From contig CAMPDV010001094.1 of the NCBI GenBank assembly GCA_946699065.1, positions 62,001-126,000 on the forward strand: 64,000 nt of DNA, given 5' to 3'. The position numbers were made by a program, and so were the translations under genes. Position 1 is the stretch's first letter; every line of letters begins with the position of its first letter. The notes beneath the pieces were generated by a model, which worked only from the letters and a program-made list of their open reading frames with translations, searched no databases and was not told the DNA's origin. This DNA is from Loxodes magnus (lineage: Eukaryota; Ciliophora; Karyorelictea; Loxodida; Loxodidae). This document shows positions 1-12,044 of this stretch, one piece after another.

Positions 1-518
1 TGAGTGGAGTTCTAAATAGCTCATTGAATAATTCAAAAATAGAGAAGCACGATCGGATAGCTGGGCAAAAAAGAAGCTCTCTAAGAGAAAGCAACGATTT
101 ATCAGCCAATTTTCGAAATTCAAATCCTTTGGAACTGAAAATCCCTCCGTTATCCCTACATTCCCTTCCAAGAGTCAGTACAGTCAACCCAAGTCATACT
201 ATTTAAAGTGGTTATTATCTCTATAAATATTGCTGGAAATTAATGCAAAAACAGAAAGATTAATGCAGATTTTAAGAGGTAAAGTGAACCAAAAAAGGTC
301 GGAAACGATAAGTAAAATAACAGTTTTAACAACCAGTAAAGGCTATTCTACAACTTGAGCGGGAAGATTTTTACAAAAAGCACTGATTTAGAGATGGATA
401 AAAAGATCCGATAATGCACATTAATCTGCAAGATTTATTTTAAGACTGATCTTAAAGCGATATAAAACCTTCAAAAATATCGCACCGAAGGGAAAAAATA
501 CATTATAAATTAGTTTGA
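1..518 (+). CDS. C-terminal part of an unidentified host protein (starts upstream of window)
   Basis: Reading from base 3 with TAA/TAG as Gln and TGA as Trp gives 171 continuous codons of protein-like sequence up to a TGA at 516-518. The stretch is clearly richer in G+C than the DNA behind it. It has a Ser/Asn/Pro-rich start (SANFRNSNPLELKIPPLSLH near residues 33-52), a basic Lys/Arg/Gln stretch, and an acidic/aromatic part (LEREDFYKKHWFRDGQKDP). Three internal TGA codons are read as Trp (in EVKW, KKHW and QDW). The reading could continue past the TGA at 516-518, but composition drops sharply there, so I take it as the stop. No family is recognised. The SINE-like element at 588 lies just behind the gene. 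Confidence 0.6.
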
Positions 519-587
519 AGATAAAATGGTTTTTAAGCAAAAATCTAATTTCGTTTTAAATAAATTTTTTATTATTTTAAAAAAATA

Positions 588-897
588 ATTAATTAATTTC
601 AACTAAAAAAGTTTTTGGACCGAAAACTCCTTTCCGATTGTACGACCCGACACTCTCTTTTTATGGAATAACGGGGATATCCTGTTGTGCTCCAGGCACA
701 GCTGCTAGGGAGCTACATCGCTATGAGCAGCCAGGTTTCAAGCCTCTACCAAGGGCGGAAATTTCAAAGACAGCGTTCTCTTCAGAAAATGACACTGACA
801 AGTAACTTTCTCAGCGACAGGAAGTTGTTCCTAGCCATAAAACTAGAAAGTTTAGTCACGAAGGTCATTCTCAGCTCCACCATCTTTTCAATTATTT
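588..897 (+). mobile_element. SINE-like short retroposon, copy a
   Basis: This is a ~310-bp island, much richer in G+C than its surroundings, matching copies at 26404-26717, 37112-37423 (inverted) and 60695-61008. Shared landmarks are GGACCGAAAACTCC near the start, ATAACGGGGATATCCTGTTG, the block CAGCTGCTAGGGAGCT and the end block CTCAGCTCC-CACCATCTTTT. One end carries an (ATTA)n/(AATT)n tail. It is flanked by ttttaaaaaaata (575-587) and ttttaaaggaata (898-910), a 13-bp target duplication with two mismatches, so this copy is older than the others. The short ORF starting at 687 has no coding signal. A Pol III origin is possible, but no convincing A/B box was seen. Confidence 0.7.
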
Positions 898-910
898 TTT
901 TAAAGGAATA

Positions 911-3051
911 ATAAAGCAAGCAGATAGCTTTAAAAGATTATAGTTTAAAATTTTATTTTAAAAATTTTTCTCTACTAAATAAAATTGAAACTGATAATTA
1001 ATAAGACTTTCTTTTTTAGTTCTCCGTTATCACATAAAGAAAAATTAATTATTTATTTTGCAATGAAAATGAAATTAAAAATAATAAAATATCTATTAAT
1101 AAAAAAGTCATAAAAATGATAGAAAAATATAAACAATTGATTTAATGTATTTTACTTCATTTTTTACTGTTTTTATTATTAAATAAATTATAATTTAATA
1201 ATTTTTTTGATTATTTATTTTTAAAAGATTCTAAAAGCATTTTTATTTACTTAAAATTACTATGATATGATTTAATTTTTAAATTATATAAAAAATTAAT
1301 TTTATTTTTTATCTTACGAAAATAAAGAAGAGAATGTATAAAAATTTAAAGATCTGTATATTCTATAGAAATAATTTATCAATTATAAATATTTTAAAGC
1401 ATTATAATGATTTAATTTTTATATATTTTAAAAAAGAATATAAAAAGAAATAAATAACTAGCTTTAAATTTTTTCTAACTAAGTTTACTAATTACTAAAT
1501 ATAATATAAAAAAATACATTTAATAATTTACAAAAAAAATTTTAAACTCTTAACCTCTGATTTTTAAATTTTATTGCTTTCTATATTCTTAAATAGTTTT
1601 AGAAATCATTATTTATATTTTTTGACAGTACTAAATTTACACTTTATCCAAGTGGTTATTTTATTTTTAGTAATTGGTATATTCTTATTATTCCATACAT
1701 TACATATCTATTTGAGTAGTTAGCATTATTTTACTACATTTACAGCATTAATATTATACTCTTTAATTTTTTAAACATTTATTTGTAAATAATTTATTTA
1801 TTTATTTATTATATATTTATTTATATTTAATATTTGCTTTAGAATAAATATTTTAATACTATAATGCCTTATTATTAATTTTATAATTATTACATTTAAA
1901 AGTAATAAGTCTAGCAAATAGAAAAAATCTTATAAATAAAAACTATATTAATCATAATTCAGCTGTTTTATTTTATAAGAGTTAACTCTATTTCACTAAA
2001 AAGTTTAATTTATATTTCTAAAATTTTTATAATCTAGATAATTAACCTTTATACTTAAATCATTTTATAAATCGATTAATCAATAAAAACTATTTTTAAG
2101 ATAAAATTTTAAAGAAATTAAAAGTTATAATTAAACTATTTTTAAGATAAAATTTTAAAGAAATTAAAAGTTATAATTAAACTATTTTTAAAATAAATAA
2201 ATCTTTTAAATATTTTGGAAAATATTTTTATTAAGCTAAAATAAATAATTAAAATAAAAATAATCGCAAATTATTTAAAAATTTATTTTTATGTACCTGA
2301 TTCTCTTATCAATAATCTAGACAAAATTGAAATAAGCATTGAAATAAAAGAAATTATATAAAATTTATAAAAAATCTAAAGCTAAATTTTACTATTAAAT
2401 TAACTTTGCAATATTTTTTTATTTTAAGTAAATTTTAGTTTATATATTCAAAGTAATTTCAATACCAAATTAAGTATAATTTTTTTAAGAAAAAATAATT
2501 TAATTTAAATAAATTTTAAATTTATTTAGAATTTGAAGAGTTTTCAATACATTTAAAAAATTTTAATGATAATAAAGCTAAGATGTTTTTGTTCTAATAA
2601 TACAAAAATAGAAAAATCAAAGTATTCTAAATATTTCTTAATTTTTTAAAAAGAATATTGAAAGAGAAAGATATTAAATTTTTTTTAATGTGATTTAAAA
2701 TCTTCTTTAATGTAATATAAAATTAAAAAATATAGTTTTTCAATATTTCAAAAAATAATAAAAAATAATAAAAAATTGTATCTTTTAATAATACTAAGAT
2801 TTATTGTATCATATGTATATTATAATAAATTAATTAACAATTATTTAAATTTTTATTATAAATTAATATAAAAAGTTTTTAAAATTAAACAATGTGTTCA
2901 ATCTTTCAAAAAGAATAAGAAATTAATGGCACATATTGTAATCCTATAATTATAAATCTCTTATTTGAGAAAACAAATTGTACAAAATAAAGTATCAAAA
3001 GAAGAGCAATCGTAACGATAATCATAATTTAACTTAATTTAGGAAGCATCA
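911..3051. other. AT-rich region without recognisable gene
   Basis: This is almost pure A+T sequence with many TAA/TAG in all frames. Apart from the 46-bp tandem repeat at 2089-2192, I see no motif, RNA gene or G+C island. Open frames here mean little, because TAA and TAG are sense codons. Confidence 0.5.
2089..2192. repeat. 46-bp tandem repeat, about 2.3 copies
   Basis: The unit beginning actatttttaagataaaat recurs exactly at 2089 and 2135 and starts a third, diverged copy at 2181. It is AT-only sequence and no function is apparent. Confidence 0.85.
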
Positions 3052-3680
3052 ATGAAATTAATCAATCTTAGAAAAATAAAGCGTCAATAACAGAAACGAA
3101 AAAAAATTTAAAGCACAAATAAAATGGTAAATATTTTTTATTATTGTAAATTGTCAAAGCACTTACTCAAATACTTCTATAATATAAAATATGAAGATAC
3201 CTAAAAATTTATATATTTTAAGAAATAAATTTTATAATAGAAATCGGGATAGATGAAACCTTTGTATGGAGGAAGAGAAATAGTTTTCCCCCCGTTAAAA
3301 ATGTGGTTGTGGAATCCAACAAAGTTAAAAAACCGGCTGACAAAATGGTTAAAATACCAAAAAAAGGCAAGTTTTAAGTAAAATTTTAATTGATATTAAT
3401 TGATATTAATATCAATTAATAAATTAAATATAAACTACAATATAGAGAAAATATGGAAACTAAAATTCAAACGATAGTAAAATAATATTTCAATGAGAAG
3501 CATAAAGCAAGATGTAAATAGGATAATAATATAAAAAATAAAGAACATTATATTTTTTTAAATAAAAATTATTAAAATACAGGATATGTTGAAAATAAAA
3601 ATGTATTGTTGGATTAATTATTTATAGCAAGAAGTGATATAAAAATCTGAAAGATATCAACACATATTCAATAACAAATG
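3052..3680 (+). CDS. Coding-like stretch, possible transposase fragment (uncertain)
   Basis: From the ATG at 3052 one frame reads a basic N-terminus followed, around 3240-3370, by EIGIDETFVWRKRNSF and a Lys/Val-rich segment. The DET motif after a hydrophobic strand recalls the first catalytic Asp of IS1595/Merlin-type DDE transposases. That is a resemblance only, because no second or third catalytic block could be placed downstream. The 3240-3370 part is G+C-richer, which suggests a coding past. A second frame over the same bases also looks protein-like (starting MKPLYGGREI), so the frame is not settled. Confidence 0.2.
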
Positions 3681-4152
3681 AATTAAAAAATTTAACTGAA
3701 AAGTTTATTTAATCATTCGAAAATAATTTATAAATAACTTTGTAGGCAAAAAAATTTAATTGGTTTTATAATTAAATATTAATAAATAAAATTTAAAAAG
3801 ATTTCTGTAAGAATTTAATAGTTTTTTAATTCCAAAAAAGGATTAAAAAATGTTTTAAAAATTTTATAAAAAATAAACTGAGTAGCAACACATTAAATTT
3901 AAACTAACTTTATAAAACCGAAAAAATAGACTTAGTAGTATAAATTTTAAATGATCACTAAATTTTTCACAACTTAACGAAAAATCTTAAGAAATATATT
4001 AAAATAATATTAATCTTACAAAAATTTGCCTAGAAACAGAAGAAGAACAAAAAAATAATGGAAAAATTTTGATAATTATAAAGAAATTGATTTATAAATT
4101 GAGCTACGAAATCTAAATTTTTTTTAACTATATAATAATAATAAAATAGTAA

Positions 4153-4770
4153 ATTCCTTCGTTAATAGAATCGTCACGGTTTTAGTTAATTCTAATTGAA
4201 TTATCTTTACTACTTCTAAAAATGTTGATAGCTTTATTCCTGGTATTTTTCTTCAGCTCAGTTCTCTTCTTGTTCTTTTAGGATTATAAATCCAACAGCC
4301 CTTTAAGCATTTTCATAATTATTTTAATATTTTATTCTATTATTGCTTCACGTAATTCCATTCCTTAGTTAATTTTCCTATAAATATTACCTTCTCGCTA
4401 GCAACATAGATAGCTCATTTTGTTCCAAAGTATTTAATATTGTCTTAACAGATATCCTATCTTTTTTCAGTATTAACTCTTAAGATTTTCTCTAATTATA
4501 GGTATAAAACCTTTAATCTTTCTAAATATCTATAGTGCCTCCATTTATTTATTTTTATTTAATTATTGATTGTGAAAAAAAAGTAAACTGACTAATATTC
4601 TCTTTTATTTGATCTTCATATTATCTCTTAAATTTCAAATTGCTAATAATTTCCATTTTTAATTAATAATTTCCTTTTAGAATTTTCCCCTCGTTTAATA
4701 ATTAGATAACAATATTTTCATTTAATTTCGTGATTTAAGATTTTAGGGTCCGATTCTCCAAAAAGACCAT
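4153..4770 (-). CDS. Coding-like stretch, Gln/Lys-rich possible coiled coil
   Basis: The minus-strand frame from the ATG at 4770 reads as a charged, heptad-like protein of about 200 residues (for example NRTLKSQITKLNENIV near the start, and LNTLEQNELSMLLARRQ in the middle) when TAA/TAG are Gln and TGA is Trp. The bias toward pyrimidines on the plus strand across this stretch fits minus-strand coding. There is no recognised domain, and the end is not defined by a clear stop. It could be a relic of a coiled-coil or gag-like protein. Confidence 0.3.
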
Positions 4771-5295
4771 GTTTAGGTTGCTTATTTTTCTTTTAGAAGA
4801 GTTATAATAATTTTTTATATGATAAGATTTTCAATTCCAATTTTATTATTTTCACTTTCTATTACTTAATAATTATTTTGAGTATATATAATTTACATTT
4901 TTTAGCAAATTAAATATTAAAATCTTTGATACCAAATTTTTACAGAATATTGATAAAATAAAGAAACATTAAAAGTATATTTTTATTAGTTAATCTAAAA
5001 TAAAATAGCAAGTATCTTCATCTAAATTAAAAAATAGTAATTATTCGTAAAATATTAATAATAAAATTATTAAATGTAGTAATATACCTATTATCATATT
5101 TAGACCTATTTTAAATATTTAATTTAAGAAAACAACCATAAAATTAAACATTATATTTGATTGTATTTACTTATAATCAGTTTTATTACAAATATTAAAT
5201 AAAATTAAGTTTTTTTAATTTATAGCATAAAAGTAAATAAAAGATATATTAAGTATATAAATATTTATTAAAAAGTTATAAAAATAACTAAGATT

Positions 5296-5610
5296 ATAGA
5301 GAGCGTTGAATCTCAATGGTTTAGCTATTTAATAAAGATTTTTAAAGTTAAAAGCATTTTTTTCTGAAGTCTTCCACAGTGTTAGCATTCCCTTGTGAGT
5401 TTTGTTTTCTATAGAGCCATAATCGGAATGCTACCCTAAGTGATCCTAAAGCCTAAGCACCTTTCAACCTATTTTTACTCGATGTCAAAAGTCCTTAATA
5501 CTCTCTTGGTTCCTACCAAGACTCTCGCTTGGATTTTCACAATGGAATACCTTCTGGTACCAGAGTTTAAGTAAATCTCAGCTAGAGGATTGCTCCTTCC
5601 TATTTAAATT
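5296..5610 (+). repeat. Diverged terminal/subterminal island of the hairpin-end element family (island B, copy 1)
   Basis: The stretch shares long blocks with 19551-19850, 38999-39300 and 53873-54165: CTGAAGTCTTCCACAGTG, TAGCATTCCCTTGTGAGTTT, ATCGGAATGCT, and the ending TGGTACCAGAG-TT-AAGT. At its left edge is a decayed form of the hairpin end (agagcgttgaatctcaatgg). It probably marks the left end of an old element whose right end may be the inverted motif at 9597-9628, with the 1.25-kb element at 5740-6991 inserted inside. Confidence 0.6.
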
Positions 5611-5787
5611 AAATTGCTTATATAATAGGGTTTAAAATAAAAAAATGAGGTGGGAGCAAATATTTACCATTATTTAAAAATGTAACAACAATTTAGATGA
5701 TTTTTAGAAATTTTAATAAATAAAATAAATTTGATTATAGAGCACGTAGCACTCTCGTTGGTGCGCAGCTCTTTAAAAAAATGTTTC

Positions 5788-5935
5788 ATACTGACAAGAA
5801 TGTTTGTTACTGATAAAATTATCAGATACTGATAAACCTTGTTCAATACTGGTATAATTATTCAGTACTGATAAAAATGTTCAATACTGATATAATTTTA
5901 GAATACTCGTAATCTTTAATACTTGCTGGAGTTAT
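5788..5935 (+). repeat. Degenerate subterminal iterations of TACTGATA
   Basis: About eight copies of a 17-27-bp unit centred on tactgataa or tactggtata lie just inside the left inverted end of the 1.25-kb element (for example at 5808, 5827, 5847, 5864 and 5884). Clustered subterminal repeats like this are a known location for transposase-binding sites in DNA transposons. The binding role here is inference. Confidence 0.55.
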
Positions 5936-6215
5936 AAGGACATGGCAGGATTGTGTCTCATTGCATCACCAAAGGAGAGGACGACATGTGTCAATTATGG
6001 GTACTTAAATTCCCCTCCTCTGATGAAGTTCACAATATTATTTCTTTTTCGTTCCAGTATTAAAAATAAACGAAGCCAAGTCAAGCCAACGTCGAAGGTC
6101 TAAGAATCTTATGTCTCGAGGCCAAACCAAAGCAGAGGAAGACATAAAGTCGATTATGGGTACTTAACTTCCCCAACCTCTGATGAAGATGACCTTGTTG
6201 TTCACCTTCGAGCAA
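5930..6215 (+). repeat. Island family C, copy 1
   Basis: This G+C-richer segment contains the block attatgggtacttaa twice (around 5995 and 6155), each followed by a tract with CCCC and CTCTGATGAAG. The block recurs at 12045-12240 and, inverted, at 34395-34680. It lies inside the 1.25-kb hairpin-end element. It is not obviously coding in any frame. Confidence 0.55.
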
Positions 6216-6599
6216 CTATAATAATAAATTACTTTTCATTCTTAAATAATTTACAGTATGAGTGCAATTATCTATGAAGTATACTAAATTTTGTTTAATT
6301 TTTATTTATGTTTATTGACTAATAATTTTAAATTTTATAATCAAAAATTGGTATAAAATATAACTTTTATTCTAATAGTTACCATATAAAGAAATAATCT
6401 AAACAATTTAAAAGCTTTTCATAAATACTAAATCAAAATTAAAACTAAATTTGTATGAAAGGAGTTTCTTAACATAAATAGACATTATTTTGATAGATTT
6501 TAACATTAAACATTTAAAATAAATATTAAAATAAAATGAATGATATACTCCTAAATACATTATATAATAAATAAACTTTTATTTATAATTATATACAAA

Positions 6600-6800
6600 A
6601 TGGGGGCCAGCTGCAGTCGGGAGAACTAGTAGGTAATCTGATGCAGTGTAAGCTACATTTCGAGTAATCTTACAATAGATGCCACCAGAGGGAAGGGTGG
6701 ATAAGCTCAGTTGAGACAAGTCTAACTTACCCCGAGGATTTTCACAAGCAATATGTAAGTTTGATTGATGGGCCTTCTAATTAATGACTTAATAATTAAT
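6600..6800. other. Single-copy G+C-richer island inside the 1.25-kb element
   Basis: The stretch from gggggccagctgcagtcggg to the ttcacaagcaatatgtaag block stands out from AT-only DNA. I see no repeat of it elsewhere in the window and no tRNA-like or protein-like reading. It may be a structural or internal part of the element. Confidence 0.35.
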
Positions 6801-6991
6801 TCTCATTTGGACCTTATTCAAGAAGATTGGAACATTTGATTCAAGTCTTGTGAATAATGTTTAATAAGTAGATTTCCCATTTGGAGAAACTGTCTTGACT
6901 CATTAGATTAGAAGATTTTTAACAAGAAGCATGAAAACACTTTTTTTCTTAATATTAAAAGAGCTGAACGCCAACGAGGTGCTACTCGCTC

Positions 6992-8619
6992 ATTAATCAT
7001 TTTTATTTATTTAATAAGAATAATTTATTTAATAAGAATAATTTATTATGATTATCAAAAAAATTAAATATCAGTACTCTAATTTCCAAAACATAGCGCC
7101 AATAAATTAAAAATTTTAATTAAATTTCAAATTTTTTTTGTGTTATATAATCAATTTTTTACGTTAGTATTTTTTTACTTAAACTAGATTTTCATCGATT
7201 CGCTTATTTTTGAATTTAAATTTAATGATTTTTTCATAATTTTATTGTAAAATTTAAAATTACATTGAAAAATGTAAATTTGAAATTATATTGTAATTAA
7301 TATTTTCTTGTATACAAAATAAATTAAATATGCTAGTAGATTTTATTATATTTATTAAAAATACTAAAATTACTATTTATTTCAAATTTTATTAACACTT
7401 TAATCTTATTTTATATATTTAGATTAAGTAATAATAAATCTATTTTTAAACCATTAGCAATTTACTTTTTATTCATTTTTAAATATATTGCTTTTATTAA
7501 ATTAAAAACAAAACAAAATAAAAATTATAGTTTAGCGAACTAAACAGATAAGTAATATTTTAATTATATTTATTAGCTTTAGTTTTAAACCTAAATTTCT
7601 CTTTATTTTAAGTAATTTGTACAATTAGGATTTTAAATAAACTTTTAAAGTAAAAAATTATATCAATAAAAATATAAAGTTGCTACCATTTTTAAATTAA
7701 GCAATTATTGAAATAAAAAAGTTATCTATCTTTTGCTTTTTAAAATACTTAAATTCTTCGTAATACTTTAAATTGACTATTGATGAATCTTTTAGAAAAT
7801 TACATAATAGAATTAAAAAAATTTAAAACTGTAATAAGAATTAAATTATAAGGTAATTATTAATTATTTATTGCTAAAAGAATTAAAAAGTTAATATTAA
7901 ATTTTAATTAAACATTTCTAAATGTCATTCTAGATTATTAATATATATAAATCAAGGTAACTAAAAAATGAGATCTTAAGGAAAAATAATATTTAATAAT
8001 TTAAATAAATTATTTGTTTATTTTTTTTGACTAAAGATAGTAGTAATAATAATAAAATATAATGATTATCTCCTAATTAAGTTAATAACTGATTTGTTTA
8101 AAGTTCCTGAAAAAAATTTCCCTAAAAGATAATTCCACAGTCTTTCTCTACCTTTTTACTACGTGATGAAGAATCTAGTTTGCTCTTTCAAACTGTCATG
8201 ATTTTGATATTGAATCGAAATTTAAATAATTGCCAAATATTTTTTGATGCTGACATTTTTAGATTGCTTCAAATTTCGTAATAAAATATTTTCTATTAAT
8301 TATTTTAAATATATAGATGCTACCCTAAGAATTAACGATTATCTAACTAATTTTACTAAAGATTATCTAATTTTAAACCTTATACTTGAAATGAAAATTT
8401 TAACAGAATCTTATGAAATGTCCAGGCTTTATACAATACCAGTATTTAGGTCTTTTTTACTTCTTTATTGTCTTTGATAGCTGTAAATCTCGCTCAAATT
8501 CCATAAAATAATTATTGGAAAAGCTTTAAAAATACTTTCTTTGATTTCGGCAAATCGACTTATCTTTTTTTCTGTTTGTTCAATTTTAATAAAAATAGTA
8601 ATACAAAGTATTTTAATTA
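6992..8619. other. AT-rich region without recognisable gene
   Basis: Long AT-only DNA. One 77-codon frame (8244-8477) is open even in the standard code and hydrophobic in translation, but it has no motif or start context and is not called. Confidence 0.4.
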
Positions 8620-9425
8620 TTTAGATAGTTAGCCTCGTTAAAGACCCCTTTTTACGTCCGAGTCTACATTGAATAGCTTTTTTCTCCGGGAAAGTTCGGC
8701 GAGCAGACTTGTCGTTGGTATGCTCGTAATGTAGAAATTCTTGATTTTAAATTTTGTTGGGACCAATTCGTTCTGAAAAAATTACTTTAATTCAAGGTGA
8801 TTCTCTTCCTCTGTTGACTCTTATCATTCTCTGGAATATTTTCTCAATGTGGGAGGGCTGTGGAAAGGGACAAAGTGGCACAAAAAGACTTTTCATAACT
8901 TATGCACTTGGCTGGTCTGAATTTACAGTTTGTGAGTATTATGAGAGTAAATCGCTATGTACCAACAGGAATTCCATTTACTCCATTGTCCTATTGCTAC
9001 CATAGTTCCTTTTCTCTTGATCGAATTCATATTATCTCTGTGAGAACTTTTTTCCATTTCTGACTAATTCGAAGCTTTTTCCGCCTTTTCGGGCTTCCTA
9101 ATTGTAGAAGCTCCGACCTAGAATACAATAGGAATATGCCCTTCACCAGATCCATGGCCAATCCAAAGAGGCCTTCCACGTCTATTTTGTAGTTTGGCCT
9201 CTTAAACAATGGCATGGTTTGACAAAACCCGAGTCTGTGTGAAAATATTATAAAGGAGGAAGGTATAACAACTACATACTTTCTCCTAGATATTCAAACA
9301 CTCTCTAAATATTGATCAAAGAAATCTGCACCCCAAGAGGCATAAAAACCATTTTTCTGAGATATGGTTTGATCTAAATTCCTTCGAATTTCAGTTATGG
9401 ATGCCTTGCAGGTCCCACACAAAAT
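8620..9425 (-). other. G+C-richer island, possibly minus-strand coding
   Basis: This is one of the longest G+C-richer islands in the window and is single-copy here. On the minus strand a frame of about 270 codons runs through it without a forced break under the local code. It includes CKASITEIRRNLDQ near 9410, MPLFKRPNYKIDVEGLF near 9215 and CKFRPAKCISYEKSFC near 8930. I recognise no family, and there is no convincing ATG or stop. The plus strand near 8690 contains clustered short inverted G+C motifs, so a structural RNA or element-derived island remains possible. Confidence 0.3.
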
Positions 9426-9596
9426 CGAACATTTTTAACAGACCTTTTTTATTGATCAAATTGTAAATTAATCCCTTTCATATAAATATAATTACTAAAT
9501 TAAGTTTTTATATTAGTTTTGCTATTTATTAAAGTCATACTTGTTATTAAGCTTAAATGTGCTCTCTAAGCATTTTTAACGACAATGTTATTTTTA

Positions 9597-9628
9597 AGAG
9601 ATGCGCGCCAGTAAAGTGCTACGCGCTC
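9597..9628 (-). repeat. Lone inverted hairpin-end motif (right end of an older element?)
   Basis: The reverse complement reads gagcgcgtagcactttac...gcgcgcatctct, the same terminal motif as at 5740, 19551 and 38999 but in the opposite orientation. It is the natural partner of the decayed left end at 5296, enclosing the younger 1.25-kb element. Confidence 0.5.
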
Positions 9629-9639
9629 TTTAATCCAAG

Positions 9640-12040
9640 TTTTTTTATTAATTTCTTACTTGCTTAAGATTTTTAGGAAACATTTTAATATGACTATCCT
9701 GACTATATTTGTCTTTTGTGTTTGAGATATTTTAAGTTAAAATTCCATTTTCATAAAAAAATTTTTTTTAAAGTTTAGGAAATATAATTTATTCTTTAGC
9801 TGAATTAAGTAATTTAAGTATTAAATAAAATCTTAAAGTCTAAAAATTATTAGTTATTAAATTAAAATTATTAATAAATAATTTGAAAATAGTAATATAT
9901 TTTTTACTAAACTTTAAATGTTTGACTATAATTTTGCTTTAATTAAATAAATATTATAATTATTAAATGTTTTAAATTATCTAAAAGTAAGTATTAAAAA
10001 ATTGTTAAGCTATATTTAAAATCTTATGAATGTATAAAAAATTAAAATTCTAAAAATAAGATTTAAAACAATTTTTGATTAAAATTAAATAAATTTAGTT
10101 CAAAAAATCAGTTATAACTTTATAAATTATTTGAGTTTAAGTAAATTGAAATTATATAAAATTTTAAAGAACAAATTTAAAGACTTCAAGCAATATGTTT
10201 TCTATGTAGGTAAAATCCAAAGATTTAAATAAGAAATTAAAAAATTGATTAAATCAGTATTATGCCATCCGATGAAGAATGCTTTTAGAAATAAAAATGT
10301 ATTTAATCAAAATAAGAAATTGAAGTTAAGTTCAACAAAATTTATATATTTTTTATAAAAAATGATAATTTAAAAAGAAAAAGTTATCTAATAAAAGGGA
10401 GAAACAGACATTATAAATCTTTAACTTATTTCGAACGAAAAATTAAATATATATGATGAATGATAATTAAATATAAAATATTTAATAGTTTAAAGTTACA
10501 TATAATGAACATTTAATACATTAATATATGCAAGAAAATTTTAAAAAATACAATGAAGACTAAAAGACATAAGAAAAATAAAAAATTTCTTCTATTACTA
10601 GTTTTGAGATTAATTATTCTAATCTTGTGAAATATTCAAAAATGTTAAGGTCTCATTCTTTGGTCAAAACTCTCGATTTTATTTGCTCCGCAAATTCAAT
10701 TTTCACAATTAGCTTCTTATTGTTTTTCTTCAACTTTTGACCTCTTCTTGGAAATCCACCACCACTTTAATTAGTTAATCATAGTTTATTTACTTTTATG
10801 TGATGAGATTCGAGATTTCAAAACGCATTATAATTTTAGCTTATTTCCTAGGCTTTTCTTCAGAGGTGGGAGACTCATCCTGATGGGTAAACTTTTTTGA
10901 CACCCTTTCTTGATCATAACCTTACTTGGATGCTTTTAACTTCTGCTTTTTTGAAACCACGAAGAATCCTAACATACTTTTTAATATTTACATAAAAGCA
11001 ACCAAACTATCAAATATTATTCCTTAAATTTCAGCAAATCCTCAAATCTTTTTACTTCATAAAACAGAGTACAGCTCAGAAATTATTTAGGAGCAGATTT
11101 GTAAGTTATAAAAAATAAATAAAAGTAGCAAGATGTCTTTCTAAATAAAACTAAACATTTAACAAATATTATTTCATAGATTTGACTTTATTACCTTTTG
11201 AAACTATATAAAAATGAAACATTTAAATCTTTATTTTAAATTATTTTTAGAAAGCTAACAAATTCTGATTTTAATATTTATTTTTTATTTAGCAATATAA
11301 ATAGTGATAACTTTTTATATTTAAAATCTTGAAGAAATTTACCTAACATTTCTAAATAGATATATAGAACGTTAGAAGACTGTAAAAGATTCTTGAATAC
11401 ATTTAAAAATAATATAAAAGGAAAGTTCTTTTAAGATGCTATAGATAGAATAAGTTAAATGACAATTGCATACTTTTATGTTGAAGATATTGATAATGAA
11501 GCAATTTGCAATTATACTTATAAAATATTGTATAAGCTTACGATAAAGGAATAGTTTCTTTATACAATTTTGAACCTTTTGCTATAATTCTAATATGACT
11601 TATAATATTATTACTATTACTATTATCTCTCAGAGAATTGATATAACAACATTGATTTTTGGATTTTGCAAATATATATAATGGAAGAGTTTTAAATTAA
11701 AGCATTCATATTTTTGCATACATGAAGACTTGAATGCCATTAATTATTTTTAATTATGTGAAACTCTGCAAGATCTTATTTAGGATTCCAGATATAAAAA
11801 TCTATGTTCTAGAAAGAAGTTAACATATAAAAAAATCTATCTTAGTTTTAATCTCTAAATTATAAAACAGTTAAAAGAAATCTATTTTATTAATAATAGC
11901 TTTCCAAAAAATTATCTAGAAGATAAATTTAGTTTCATAAGTGAAATGATGAACGGCAAAAAGGAAATAAATAAATAAATTAGATTAACATGACTTCACC
12001 ATTATATGGTTAACCACAAGTAAATAAGATATATCTTGAA
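9640..12040. other. AT-rich region with a weak coding-like patch near 10600-11080
   Basis: The region is mostly AT-only. Between about 10600 and 11080 the G+C content rises and the minus strand has two competing protein-like frames (one reads SGGGFPRRGQKLKKNNKK, the other KKGCQKSLPIRMSLPPLKK). This suggests a decayed gene, but no family or start is recognised. Confidence 0.3.
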
Positions 12041-12044
12041 AAAT

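Larger units (their letters stand above)
5740..6991. mobile_element. MITE-like element with hairpin-forming terminal inverted repeats
   Basis: The left end gagcacgtagcactctcgtt...gcagctc (5740-5771) and the right end at 6961-6991, which reverse-complements to gagcgagtagcacctcgttg...cagctc, are inverted copies of one another. Each end can itself fold as GAGC-n-GCACC/GGTGC-n-GCTC. Inside are eight degenerate iterations of TACTGATA just behind the left end (5788-5935), a family C island (5930-6215) and a single-copy G+C-rich island (6600-6800). No ORF is seen, so it would be non-autonomous. No target duplication could be assigned with confidence. Confidence 0.6.

Noticed and set aside
687..911. 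74-codon plus-strand ORF in the SINE copy (and the 73-codon one at 37154-37375)
   Set aside because: The frames are by-products of G+C-rich SINE sequence. They lie on opposite strands relative to the element in the two copies and do not read alike in copies b and d.
8690..8760. Possible small-subunit rRNA fragment (gtagaaattcttgatttt resembles a conserved 18S segment)
   Set aside because: Only a dozen or so bases fit. The bases on both sides do not match the neighbouring universally conserved 18S blocks.
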